Shown in pieces: positions 1 through 5,212 of a DNA stretch of 5,398 nt. A program made the position numbers and the translations under genes. Origin of the DNA: Chloroflexota bacterium (lineage in GTDB: Bacteria > Chloroflexota > Dehalococcoidia > SZUA-161); contig DAOUTY010000131.1 of the NCBI GenBank assembly GCA_030668425.1, forward strand, positions 1 to 5,398, given 5' to 3'. The notes beneath the pieces are model-generated. The model was not told the origin of the DNA. It worked only from the letters and a program-made list of their open reading frames with translations, and searched no databases. Each line of letters starts with the position of its first letter. Within the stretch, counting starts at the first letter, position 1.

Positions 1-587
1 TCGCAGTCGCTTTCCTCGTTAAACTGGGGCATGTTCACATAGTGCTGTGCTCGCTTCGTTTCCGTGGATACGCAGCCCATTCCAAGATTCTTCAAAGCCC
101 CGCCGAAACCCGTCTGTTCATGGCCTTTCACGTGGGACAGGACTATCATGCAGGCCGACTTCAGCAGTAAGGAAGGAGCTTTCACTTCCTTAAGCCCACA
201 GTCCTTGATGCGATTTACGATTGGTATAGTCTGTTGTTCATCCTCGTCGTCTGCTATCACTACGGGTGCGCCCACGCTAGCCTCAACAAAGCCGTTCTTG
301 GCGGCTGTGCTCAAGTACTTTTCCTTAGTGTCTCTTCCACCGGGGTAGTTAGCAACGGTATCGAATAGAAAGGGGTTTCCCCCTTTGCTCCTGATAATGT
401 CAACGACCTTACGCACGAAAACAGGCCTTAAGTATCTTATGTTTCCCAGTTCCCCCATGTGTAGCTTTATGGCAACGGACTCGCCTCTTGGTATCATGTC
501 TTCAAATGCTGATTTGGAAATAAGACGGCCCAAGCCCCCCACAGGTCTGGTAGCTTTTGCGTAGCTGAAGAAGAGCACTTCGGACAT
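1..587 (-). CDS. DUF362 family protein, N-terminal part (runs off left edge)
   Basis: The reverse strand is open from an ATG at 587-585 to the window edge, giving 195 residues with no stop. It begins MSEVLFFSYAKATRPVGGLG. An AAGGAG site (complement of 595-600) lies 7 nt upstream and fixes the start. Family hallmarks visible are VAIKLHMGELGNIRYLRP (about residues 38-55), GGNPFLFDTVANYPGGR (69-85), a KNGF segment near 97-100, and SHVKGHEQTGFGGALKNLGMG (151-171). These match the DUF362 domain as I know it. Many members continue into a C-terminal pair of [4Fe-4S] ferredoxin motifs; here that part would lie beyond the edge, so it cannot be checked. The biochemical role of the family is poorly defined, and it is often found in anaerobes near redox genes. 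It is transcribed divergently from the redox operon starting at 756, so a shared function is only a possibility. Family call is firm, function unknown. Confidence 0.88.
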   Translation of the reverse strand, partial: MSEVLFFSYAKATRPVGGLGRLISKSAFEDMIPRGESVAIKLHMGELGNIRYLRPVFVRKVVDIIRSKGGNPFLFDTVANYPGGRDTKEKYLSTAAKNGFVEASVGAPVVIADDEDEQQTIPIVNRIKDCGLKEVKAPSLLLKSACMIVLSHVKGHEQTGFGGALKNLGMGCVSTETKRAQHYVNMPQFNEESDC

Positions 588-639
588 GGTCTTTCTCCTT
601 CCGCAATCGTGGTCAAACAGGTAAGGAAAAGGTTACGAT

Positions 640-668
640 ATTCTAACACATGGACTCTCCACATCCAA
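640..668 (-). promoter_or_regulatory. Candidate sigma70-type promoter for the DUF362 gene
   Basis: Read on the minus strand, TTGGAT (complement of 663-668) is followed after exactly 17 nt by TAGAAT (complement of 640-645), a five-of-six match to the -10 consensus. Transcription would begin near 633, giving a leader of about 46 nt before the ATG at 587. The -35 matches only its TTG core, so this is a reasonable but unproven call. Confidence 0.4.
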
Positions 669-696
669 GGAACTGCTCTGCCGGGTTGAGCGCTTT

Positions 697-710
697 CCTT
701 GAACTCAAGG
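697..710. promoter_or_regulatory. Perfect inverted repeat, possible operator of the redox operon
   Basis: CCTTGA-AC-TCAAGG is a perfect 6-bp inverted repeat with a 2-bp centre. It covers the candidate -35 hexamer (699-704) of the operon beginning at 756, where a repressor could block polymerase. TTGAG at 686-690 and CTCAA at 704-708 form a second, overlapping inverted pair. I do not recognise the site as belonging to a named regulator. Confidence 0.3.
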
Positions 711-727
711 CTGAAATGGATTAAACT
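699..727 (+). promoter_or_regulatory. Candidate promoter of the three-gene redox operon
   Basis: TTGAAC (699-704) and TAAACT (722-727) are separated by 17 nt, each a partial match to the sigma70 consensus. Transcription would start near 734, about 22 nt before the ATG at 756. An alternative pair, CTGAAA (711-716) and TAGAAT (734-739), also has 17-nt spacing, but its start would fall inside the ribosome binding site, so I prefer the first. Confidence 0.35.
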
Positions 728-755
728 AATTCGTAGAATAGGATAGGAGCGCAGC

Positions 756-1358
756 ATGACGAAGGGCAAGGCAAAGACTAGGTCCAAGGACCTCGCAGGC
801 GAAGGCGGCCTATTTCCAGAGAGTGTCCTATCTCGTATCAGCGACAAGTTGGGTATACCGATTAGTGAGGTCTCTCACGTTGTGGAGACTCTTGGACAGG
901 TTGCCCAGGTAGCAGGTGATACCGACAGAATCATAGAGGAATACAAGGGCGATAAATCTGCCTTGATCCAGATACTTCTGGGGATCCAACGGGAAAACCG
1001 CTGGCTTCCCAGTGATGTTTTAATGTCGGTTTGTGAGAAGCTAGGAGTTCCCATAAGCCGGGCCTACAGAATTGCCACTTTTTATAAAGCCTTCAGTTTA
1101 AACCCCCAGGGTCGTCATCAGGTATCCGTGTGTATGGGTACCGCCTGTCATGTCCGTGGTGCACCCCGCCTTTTGGACAGAGTGATTGAAGCCGTACACA
1201 TCAAGCCTGGAGAAACCAGCTTGGACCAGAGATTCTCCTTGGAGACGGTAAACTGCGTTGGTTGCTGCGCTCTGGGTCCGGTAGTGGTAATTGATAGTGA
1301 TTACCACAGCAATCCAGCTAAGAAGGAACTCGAGGCGGTGGTTAGTGCCTGCGATTAG
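756..1358 (+). CDS. NuoE/HydC-like [2Fe-2S] subunit of NAD(H)-linked redox complex
   Basis: This 200-residue protein is a thioredoxin-like [2Fe-2S] subunit of the NuoE/HoxE/HydC/HndA family, which relays electrons beside the flavin subunit in soluble NADH-linked complexes. The cluster ligands are C126, C131, C167 and C171 in the patterns C-x4-C (CMGTACHVRGA) and C-x3-C (NCVGCCALGPVVVID). The helical domain before them is canonical (residues 71-112, ending RIATFYKAFSL). There is an additional N-terminal stretch of about 65 residues. Residues 20-38 of it resemble residues 84-102 without gaps (VLSRISDKLGIPIS against VLMSVCEKLGVPIS), suggesting an internal duplication. This makes the protein longer than the usual 150-170 residues. 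AGGAG at 745-749 sits 6 nt before the ATG. The next gene starts about 20 nt after the stop, so they are cotranscribed. No membrane segment or signal peptide is visible. Family assignment is firm. Confidence 0.93.
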   Translation: MTKGKAKTRSKDLAGEGGLFPESVLSRISDKLGIPISEVSHVVETLGQVAQVAGDTDRIIEEYKGDKSALIQILLGIQRENRWLPSDVLMSVCEKLGVPISRAYRIATFYKAFSLNPQGRHQVSVCMGTACHVRGAPRLLDRVIEAVHIKPGETSLDQRFSLETVNCVGCCALGPVVVIDSDYHSNPAKKELEAVVSACD

Positions 1359-1378
1359 GTAGTGAAAGGATATTGATT

Positions 1379-3304
1379 ATGGCTCGACTGAAGTCGGCTG
1401 CTGACTTGGAGAAAGCGAGACAAAAGATATTATCCAAGAGAGACCCGACTAAACCTTGCGTCACTATTTGCTCCGGTACGGGCTGCCACGCCCTCGGCTC
1501 TGATAAAGTTTACGAAGCCCTGGTTTCTGAGATCTCAAAGAACGGCCTTCGAAGAAGAGTGGATCTGAGACGTACTGGCTGTCATGGCTTTTGCGAGAGA
1601 GGCCCTATTATTGTCATCTTCCCGGACGAGATTTGTTATCTTGGGGTAAAGCCGGAGGACGTTCCTGAGATTATCAGTGCGACCTTGTCAGGCAATCGGC
1701 CAATTGACCGATTGCTGTATGAAGACGGTGATGGAAAGAAGATAGCGCATGAGGGGGAAATCCCCTTCTACAAGTACCAAAGACGGATGGTATTTGGTAG
1801 CAACAGACTTATCGACCCTAAGAATATAGATGATTACATCGCGCTCGGAGGTTATTCTGCGCTGGGCAAGGTTCTTTTCGAGATGAGTCCCGAGGAAGTG
1901 CTGGATACGGTGAAGCGCGCTAACCTCAGGGGAAGAGGTGGTGGTGGGTTCCCTGCAGGGGATAAGTGGGAGACCACTCGCAACACCCCGGGGGACATAA
2001 AATATGTCATTGTCAATGCAGACGAGGGCGACCCTGGCGCATTTATGGATAGAAGCTTGCTCGAAGGTAATCCCCACAGTGTATTGGAGGGTCTCATAAT
2101 CGGTGCCTATGCCATCGGCTCGCATGAAGGGTTTGTCTATGTGCGACAGGAATACCCGCTTGCGGTGAGTAACCTTTCCCTGGCCCTGAGTCAGGCGCGC
2201 AAGTATGGCCTGCTGGGCAAGAACATTCTTGGCTCCGGTTTCGATTTCGACGTTACCATACATCGGGGTGCCGGGGCTTTCATATCTGGAGAGTCCAGCG
2301 CTTTAATGACTGCTATCGAGGGAATGGTAGGCGAGCCGAGGCCAAAGTACATCCGTACAGCGGTTAGCGGTGTATGGGAGAGGCCGAGTAATCTAAACAA
2401 TGTAGAGACCTGGGCGAACGTGCCTCTGATAATCAACAGGGGTGCCGACTGGTTTACCAGTATCGGAACCGACGGCAGCAAGGGGACAAAGATATTCTCC
2501 CTTGTGGGCAAGGTGAAAAATACCGGCCTGGTCGAAGTGCCTATGGGAATGACCCTCAGAGAGATCATCTACACCATAGGTGGTGGGATCCGCCAGGGGA
2601 GAAAATTCAAGGCAGTTCAGACAGGCGGTCCCTCCGGAGGGTGCCTGCCGGAGAGCCTTATTGACCTTCCCGTGGATTTCGATGAGCTTACGAAGGCCGA
2701 CTCCATGATGGGATCAGGCGGCATGATTGTAATGGATGAGGATACCTGCATGGTCGATGTGGCAAGGTATTTCCTCCATTTCCTCGCCGATGAATCCTGT
2801 GGCAAGTGTGTGCCATGTCGGACAGGTCTGGAGCAAATGGTCAATATACTGGATAGAATTTGCGAAGGTGAAGGCGAGACAGGTGACATCGAGCTCCTTG
2901 AGGAGATATCCGAGGTGGTCCGGGAGGCCTCCCTGTGCGCTCTGGGACAAACGGCACCCAACCCGGTACTCAGCACCACTAAGTACTTCCGGGATGAGTA
3001 CGAGGCACATATCGAGGGGAAGCGTTGCCCAGCCGGTGTCTGCAAAGCTCTAATCTCATATTACATCGATCCGGATAAGTGCACGGCTTGCGGGATCTGT
3101 CTCAGAGACTGCCCGGTGGAAGCGATCAGTGGTGGCAAAAACCTCGTCCACATTATCGATCAGGACAAGTGCACTAAATGCAGTACTTGCTTTGAGGTCT
3201 GTCCCACGCGTTTCTCCGCCGTGGTGAAAATCTCTGGTGAGCCGGTACCGGTGGCGCCTCCTCTCGGTACTAAGGTTGCGCGCAAGAAAGGGAAGCAAGA
3301 ATGA
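1379..3304 (+). CDS. HydB/HndC/NuoF-like flavin and Fe-S subunit, NADH dehydrogenase
   Basis: This is the NAD(H)- and FMN-binding subunit, 641 residues from the ATG at 1379. A TTG at 1373 is in frame, but AAGGA (1366-1370) sits 8 nt from the ATG and only 2 nt from the TTG. Domain order: a thioredoxin-like [2Fe-2S] domain (C31, C36, C68, C72); the FMN/NADH core with RGRGGGGFPAGDKW (184-197) and NADEGDPGAFMDR (213-225); a second glycine-rich loop GAGAFISGESSAL (297-309); the [4Fe-4S] site ESCGKCVPC with C474, C477, C480 and distal C520; a linker with H544, C550 and C555 (CPAGVC); and a C-terminal two-cluster ferredoxin (C568/571/574/578 and C598/601/604/608). This architecture is that of HydB/HndC of bifurcating hydrogenases and related NuoF paralogues, rather than complex I NuoF. 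Cys is replaced by Ser in the usual CGE of the second loop. The stop overlaps the next start (ATGA, 3301-3304). Confidence 0.94.
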   Translation: MARLKSAADLEKARQKILSKRDPTKPCVTICSGTGCHALGSDKVYEALVSEISKNGLRRRVDLRRTGCHGFCERGPIIVIFPDEICYLGVKPEDVPEIISATLSGNRPIDRLLYEDGDGKKIAHEGEIPFYKYQRRMVFGSNRLIDPKNIDDYIALGGYSALGKVLFEMSPEEVLDTVKRANLRGRGGGGFPAGDKWETTRNTPGDIKYVIVNADEGDPGAFMDRSLLEGNPHSVLEGLIIGAYAIGSHEGFVYVRQEYPLAVSNLSLALSQARKYGLLGKNILGSGFDFDVTIHRGAGAFISGESSALMTAIEGMVGEPRPKYIRTAVSGVWERPSNLNNVETWANVPLIINRGADWFTSIGTDGSKGTKIFSLVGKVKNTGLVEVPMGMTLREIIYTIGGGIRQGRKFKAVQTGGPSGGCLPESLIDLPVDFDELTKADSMMGSGGMIVMDEDTCMVDVARYFLHFLADESCGKCVPCRTGLEQMVNILDRICEGEGETGDIELLEEISEVVREASLCALGQTAPNPVLSTTKYFRDEYEAHIEGKRCPAGVCKALISYYIDPDKCTACGICLRDCPVEAISGGKNLVHIIDQDKCTKCSTCFEVCPTRFSAVVKISGEPVPVAPPLGTKVARKKGKQE

Positions 3305-3912
3305 AGAAAGTGCGCTTGAACATTGATGGCAAAGATGTCGAAGCTAAGAAGGGAATGACTATCCTCGAGGCGGCCCGGGATGCCGGGATTCATATCCCGA
3401 CTCTTTGCTACCATGAGAAACTGGCTCCTTATGGTGCGTGCAGGTTCTGCACTGTGGAAATGTCAAAGAACGGGAAGTCCAGGCTGGTTACTTCTTGCGT
3501 GTATAACGTAGAGGATGGGCTGGTTATAAAGACAGATTCCCCCAGAGTTATTAAGATACGCAAAATGCTCGTGGAGCTAATGCTCGCTTCTGCTCCCGTT
3601 CTGTCGGAGCTTGCAAGCCAGTATGGCGTAGATAAGCCGAGGTTCAAATCCGAGGTAACCCAGTGCATATTGTGTGGACTATGCGTCCGCTATTGCGCGG
3701 AGGTCAAAGGGGCCAATGCCATAACCTTTGTTGGCAGGGGTGTAAACAGGCGTATAGCGTTTGTCGACGAAGTAGTCTCCACGGGAGTGTGCATGGATTG
3801 CCGTGAGTGCTTTGGCATTTGCCCTACGGGCAAGATTCCCCGGGAAACTGATGGGGCTTCCTTCGAAGGCATCACAGTCCAAGATGTTTTAGCCAGAACG
3901 CAGAGCAGGTAG
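3301..3912 (+). CDS. HoxU/HydA-N/NuoG-N-like Fe-S electron-transfer subunit
   Basis: This 203-residue protein corresponds to the N-terminal electron-wiring part of NuoG, HoxU and HydA. An N-terminal [2Fe-2S] ferredoxin domain carries C36, C47, C50 and C66 (LCYHEKLAPYGACRFC). A two-cluster [4Fe-4S] domain follows, with C122/C125/C128/C132 and C164/C167/C170/C174 (CMDCRECFGICPTG). Between them, family members normally carry an H-x3-C-x2-C-x5-C site for one more [4Fe-4S] cluster. Here residues 93-106 read LMLASAPVLSELAS with no His or Cys, so that cluster is missing. The protein ends soon after the last motif, with no H-cluster domain as in [FeFe]-hydrogenase HydA. It is translationally coupled to the flavin subunit by a 4-bp overlap; AAGGGA (3288-3293) lies 7 nt upstream. 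The likely role is to bridge the flavin subunit to a partner enzyme or ferredoxin. The domain call is firm; the partner is unknown. Confidence 0.92.
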   Translation: MKKVRLNIDGKDVEAKKGMTILEAARDAGIHIPTLCYHEKLAPYGACRFCTVEMSKNGKSRLVTSCVYNVEDGLVIKTDSPRVIKIRKMLVELMLASAPVLSELASQYGVDKPRFKSEVTQCILCGLCVRYCAEVKGANAITFVGRGVNRRIAFVDEVVSTGVCMDCRECFGICPTGKIPRETDGASFEGITVQDVLARTQSR

Positions 3913-3943
3913 CACCTATAGCGTCGTAACAAACTGTTCTAGT

Positions 3944-3973
3944 CTGAAGCACCAAGCGGGCTTCTCGCTTCAG
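3944..3973 (+). terminator. Terminator-like hairpin after the redox operon
   Basis: CTGAAGC (3944-3950) and GCTTCAG (3967-3973) form a perfect 7-bp stem around a 16-nt loop, about 30 nt past the operon's last stop. The loop can add an inner AAGCG/CGCTT pairing as an alternative. Only a short TTTC follows instead of a real T-run, so intrinsic termination would be inefficient. It may instead protect the 3' end. Confidence 0.35.
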
Positions 3974-4052
3974 TTTCGTACCTTCAGCGAAAGAGTCGAC
4001 TAGTTAACACTGAGAAAGGGTTCAATTGGTCAAATTGCTACCTATAGCGATA

Positions 4053-4064
4053 TTCGCTTGCGAA
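4053..4064. promoter_or_regulatory. Inverted repeat over the -35 box, possible operator
   Basis: TTCGC-TT-GCGAA is a perfect 5-bp inverted repeat covering the -35 hexamer at 4058-4063. An overlapping one, AGCGA-TAT-TCGCT, occupies 4046-4058. A dimeric repressor bound here would occlude polymerase. The identity of any regulator is unknown. Confidence 0.3.
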
Positions 4065-4086
4065 ATGATAACAGCCTATGTATAAT
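4058..4086 (+). promoter_or_regulatory. Strong sigma70-type promoter of the gene at 4275
   Basis: TTGCGA (4058-4063) and a perfect TATAAT (4081-4086) are separated by exactly 17 nt. Transcription should start near 4092-4094, leaving a leader of about 180 nt before the ATG at 4275. This is the best promoter match in the window and shows that the unknown gene is expressed independently of the redox operon. Confidence 0.7.
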
Positions 4087-4101
4087 AAGTAGCACAGAAC
4101 C

Positions 4102-4138
4102 TTTCCACTAAGACACCGGCAATGCCAGCCTGTGGAGA
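4102..4138 (+). other. Hairpin in the leader RNA of the gene at 4275
   Basis: TTTCCAC (4102-4108) pairs with GTGGAGA (4132-4138) over 7 positions, one of them a G-U pair, and a small GGC/GCC hairpin lies inside. It sits just after the predicted transcription start and could be the upstream domain of a structured leader. It matches no riboswitch class I recognise. Confidence 0.3.
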
Positions 4139-4193
4139 AGTTATGCAGAGAGGCCGTTAGCTTTGAGAAACAATGTTAGCCGTCTAAACTGGA

Positions 4194-4279
4194 CTCATCC
4201 TGGAATGCCACCTTAGCTGTGGGCTCGAAAATCTCAGAATCTTGCCTATTCAAAATAGAAAGGGGTGATTCAGGATGAG
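4194..4279 (+). promoter_or_regulatory. Leader helix that can mask the ribosome binding site and start codon
   Basis: CTCATCCTG (4194-4202) is the exact reverse complement of CAGGATGAG (4271-4279), which contains the ATG at 4275-4277. One G-U pair (4203/4270) and one A-U pair (4204/4269) extend the helix. After a small internal loop, CACCTT (4209-4214) can pair with GGGGTG (4262-4267), covering the Shine-Dalgarno AGGGG. A local hairpin, CTATT-CAA-AATAG (4246-4258), lies inside the enclosed loop. Together these would hide both translation signals and make expression depend on something that opens the helix. The pairing is read directly from the sequence; regulation is inferred. Confidence 0.5.
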
Positions 4280-4898
4280 CGAAACCGATATGGTGAGGGA
4301 AGTAAACGCACTGACGATTATGCCCCTGCCTGTTAAGCTTCCTGCTTCGTGGTATGATACGCTGCCTAAGGTTTTGCCGTTGATAAGATGGTCTACTGAA
4401 CAAACCAGGTTCTTTATGGGTGAAGAATTAATCGATATTTTCCTTCAAAAATGGAGGAGAATCCTCATAAGGCGAGAGGGGGATTATATCTGGCTGCATT
4501 TGGGGGGAGTGGCATGCTACGAAGTCATACCCAATTTCATAAAGGGAGTCAAGTATAGGATTGATTCCAGTGATGAGGAAATCATTGACAACAGTGGAAA
4601 GGAAGCACTGATAAAGCATTGGCGCATGTGTATCCAGGAGCTCGAGCCTCTTGATGATCATGGTGTTCTGGCAGCCCGAGATGAGATTTTAAGTAGTATT
4701 CAACCGGAAATGTGGAGCACGGAGCTTGGCAAGTCCTGGAGTTCCGCCGCTGAAAGGGCACATGTAAATTTCGGCAGGATTCGACCTGTCATCAAGAAGT
4801 GGGTTGCCCAATATCAGGATCGGTGCAATCTTGATGAGCCCTTCGGGGGCAGGCTCTCAGTTGAGAGATATGCTGCTCCAGATAGTGGGATCGTCTAG
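4275..4898 (+). CDS. Uncharacterised tryptophan-rich soluble protein
   Basis: I do not recognise this 207-residue protein. The ATG at 4275 is the first possible start because an in-frame TGA lies at 4266-4268. AGGGG at 4261-4265 is placed 9 nt upstream. The protein has eight tryptophans (W26, 39, 60, 73, 116, 147, 155, 176), high for its length, and only three cysteines (C81, C119, C184) that form no metal-binding pattern. There is no signal peptide, no clear membrane segment and no nucleotide-binding loop. Residues 50-90 look like a helix followed by strands (FLQKWRRILIRREGDYIWLHL). The C-terminal half is charged and probably helical. It has its own promoter and a leader able to hide its start, so it is likely expressed under special conditions. 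Its closeness to the redox operon may be coincidental. It is probably a real gene given its start signals, promoter and length. Confidence 0.75.
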   Translation: MSETDMVREVNALTIMPLPVKLPASWYDTLPKVLPLIRWSTEQTRFFMGEELIDIFLQKWRRILIRREGDYIWLHLGGVACYEVIPNFIKGVKYRIDSSDEEIIDNSGKEALIKHWRMCIQELEPLDDHGVLAARDEILSSIQPEMWSTELGKSWSSAAERAHVNFGRIRPVIKKWVAQYQDRCNLDEPFGGRLSVERYAAPDSGIV

Positions 4899-4969
4899 CA
4901 CTAGTATATAAATCCAGAATTCGAGCAGTAATCTGCAAGACCTTGGGAACAGGTTGAAATAACTATGTT

Positions 4970-4999
4970 GGGCGTGGGGGGATGCAAACCTCCCCGCCC
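4970..4999. repeat. GC-rich hairpin, palindromic repeat unit 1
   Basis: GGGCG-T-GGGGG (4970-4980) folds back on CCTCCCCGCCC (4989-4999) with one T/C mismatch and one G-U pair. The loop is GATGCAAA. It lies about 70 nt after the stop at 4898. It has no following T-run, so it is more like a dispersed palindromic repeat than an intrinsic terminator. Confidence 0.5.
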
Positions 5000-5033
5000 T
5001 TCAGTCTGATTCCAAACAGACCCAGTTTATGGA

Positions 5034-5058
5034 GTGGGTGCAGTGAAACAGAACCCAC
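5034..5058. repeat. Hairpin, palindromic repeat unit 2
   Basis: GTGGGT (5034-5039) and ACCCAC (5053-5058) form a perfect 6-bp stem around a 13-nt loop. Read on the minus strand it gives GTGGGT...TTTCACTGC-ACCCAC, similar in style to dispersed repeats I have seen between bacterial genes. Confidence 0.4.
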
Positions 5059-5073
5059 CTTTCGAAGTCATAA

Positions 5074-5107
5074 GCTGGTGCTTTTCGCCTTGCCTCACCC
5101 AACCTAC
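5074..5107. repeat. Degenerate GTAGGTTGGGT-type hairpin repeat, unit 3
   Basis: On the minus strand this reads GTAGGTTGGGTGAGGCAAGG and then continues to CACCAGC. GTTGGGTG (complement of 5096-5103) pairs with CACCAGC (complement of 5074-5080), with one bulge and one wobble. It resembles, from memory, a widespread small palindromic repeat of the form GTAGGTTGGGTT...AACCCAAC, here decayed. Confidence 0.4.
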
Positions 5108-5132
5108 GAAGCTCTCCGGCTATGCCCAGTCA

Positions 5133-5156
5133 GGGCGTTCCACAGAACGCCCCTAC
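5133..5156. repeat. GGGCGTTC palindrome ending CCCTAC, repeat unit 4
   Basis: GGGCGTTC (5133-5140) and GAACGCCC (5145-5152) form a perfect 8-bp stem closed by the 4-nt loop CACA, followed by CTAC. On the minus strand this is GTAGGGGCGTTC-TGTG-GAACGCCC. That fits a GTAGGGGC...GCCC class of dispersed palindromes I associate with many bacterial genomes, including Chloroflexota. The stem is seen directly; the family link is from memory. Confidence 0.55.
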
Positions 5157-5172
5157 ACCCCACTCTCCACCC

Positions 5173-5212
5173 CCCACGTGGGAGAATCATGTGGTCAAGC
5201 TGAGACTCCCGC
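5173..5212. repeat. Overlapping palindromes CCCACGTGGG and GTGGGAG/CTCCCGC, unit 5
   Basis: CCCACGTGGG (5173-5182) is a perfect 10-bp palindrome. GTGGGAG (5178-5184) can instead pair with CTCCCGC (5206-5212) over 7 bp with one wobble. A run of six T follows at 5217-5222, so the second form could act as a weak terminator, but its loop is 21 nt and the T-run begins 5 nt after the stem. Confidence 0.35.

Larger units (their letters stand above)
3913..4274. other. Intergenic region between redox operon and unknown gene
   Basis: No convincing reading frame occupies these 362 bases. They hold, in order, the hairpin at 3944-3973, an AT-rich inverted repeat CAATT-N5-AATTG (4023-4037), the promoter at 4058-4086 with its overlapping inverted repeat, and a transcribed leader of roughly 180 nt. 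The 10-mer ACCTATAGCG occurs twice, at 3914-3923 (just after the operon's stop codon) and at 4040-4049 (just upstream of the promoter). No sequence matching a riboswitch class I know was found. Confidence 0.6.

Noticed and set aside
64..348. Plus-strand open frame of 94 codons
   Set aside because: It is antisense to the DUF362 gene, whose reverse-strand translation shows clear family motifs and a good ribosome binding site.
494..847. Minus-strand open frame of 117 codons across the divergent intergenic region
   Set aside because: It overlaps the starts of both flanking genes in the wrong frames and its translation looks non-biological.
1373..1378. TTG at 1373 as start of the flavin subunit
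   Set aside because: The Shine-Dalgarno would be only 2 nt away; the ATG at 1379 has 8-nt spacing and is the better start.
4092..4190. Known riboswitch in the long leader (c-di-GMP, cobalamin, glycine, fluoride considered)
   Set aside because: None of the conserved core sequences I know for these classes is present; only generic hairpins are seen.
3913..4274. Decayed H-cluster hydrogenase domain downstream of the third subunit
   Set aside because: No frame shows the TSCCP, MPCxxKK or ECMACPGGC motifs; the gap holds regulatory sequence instead.
4970..5212. CRISPR array
   Set aside because: The hairpins differ in sequence and spacing; there are no identical direct repeats with regular spacers and no cas genes.
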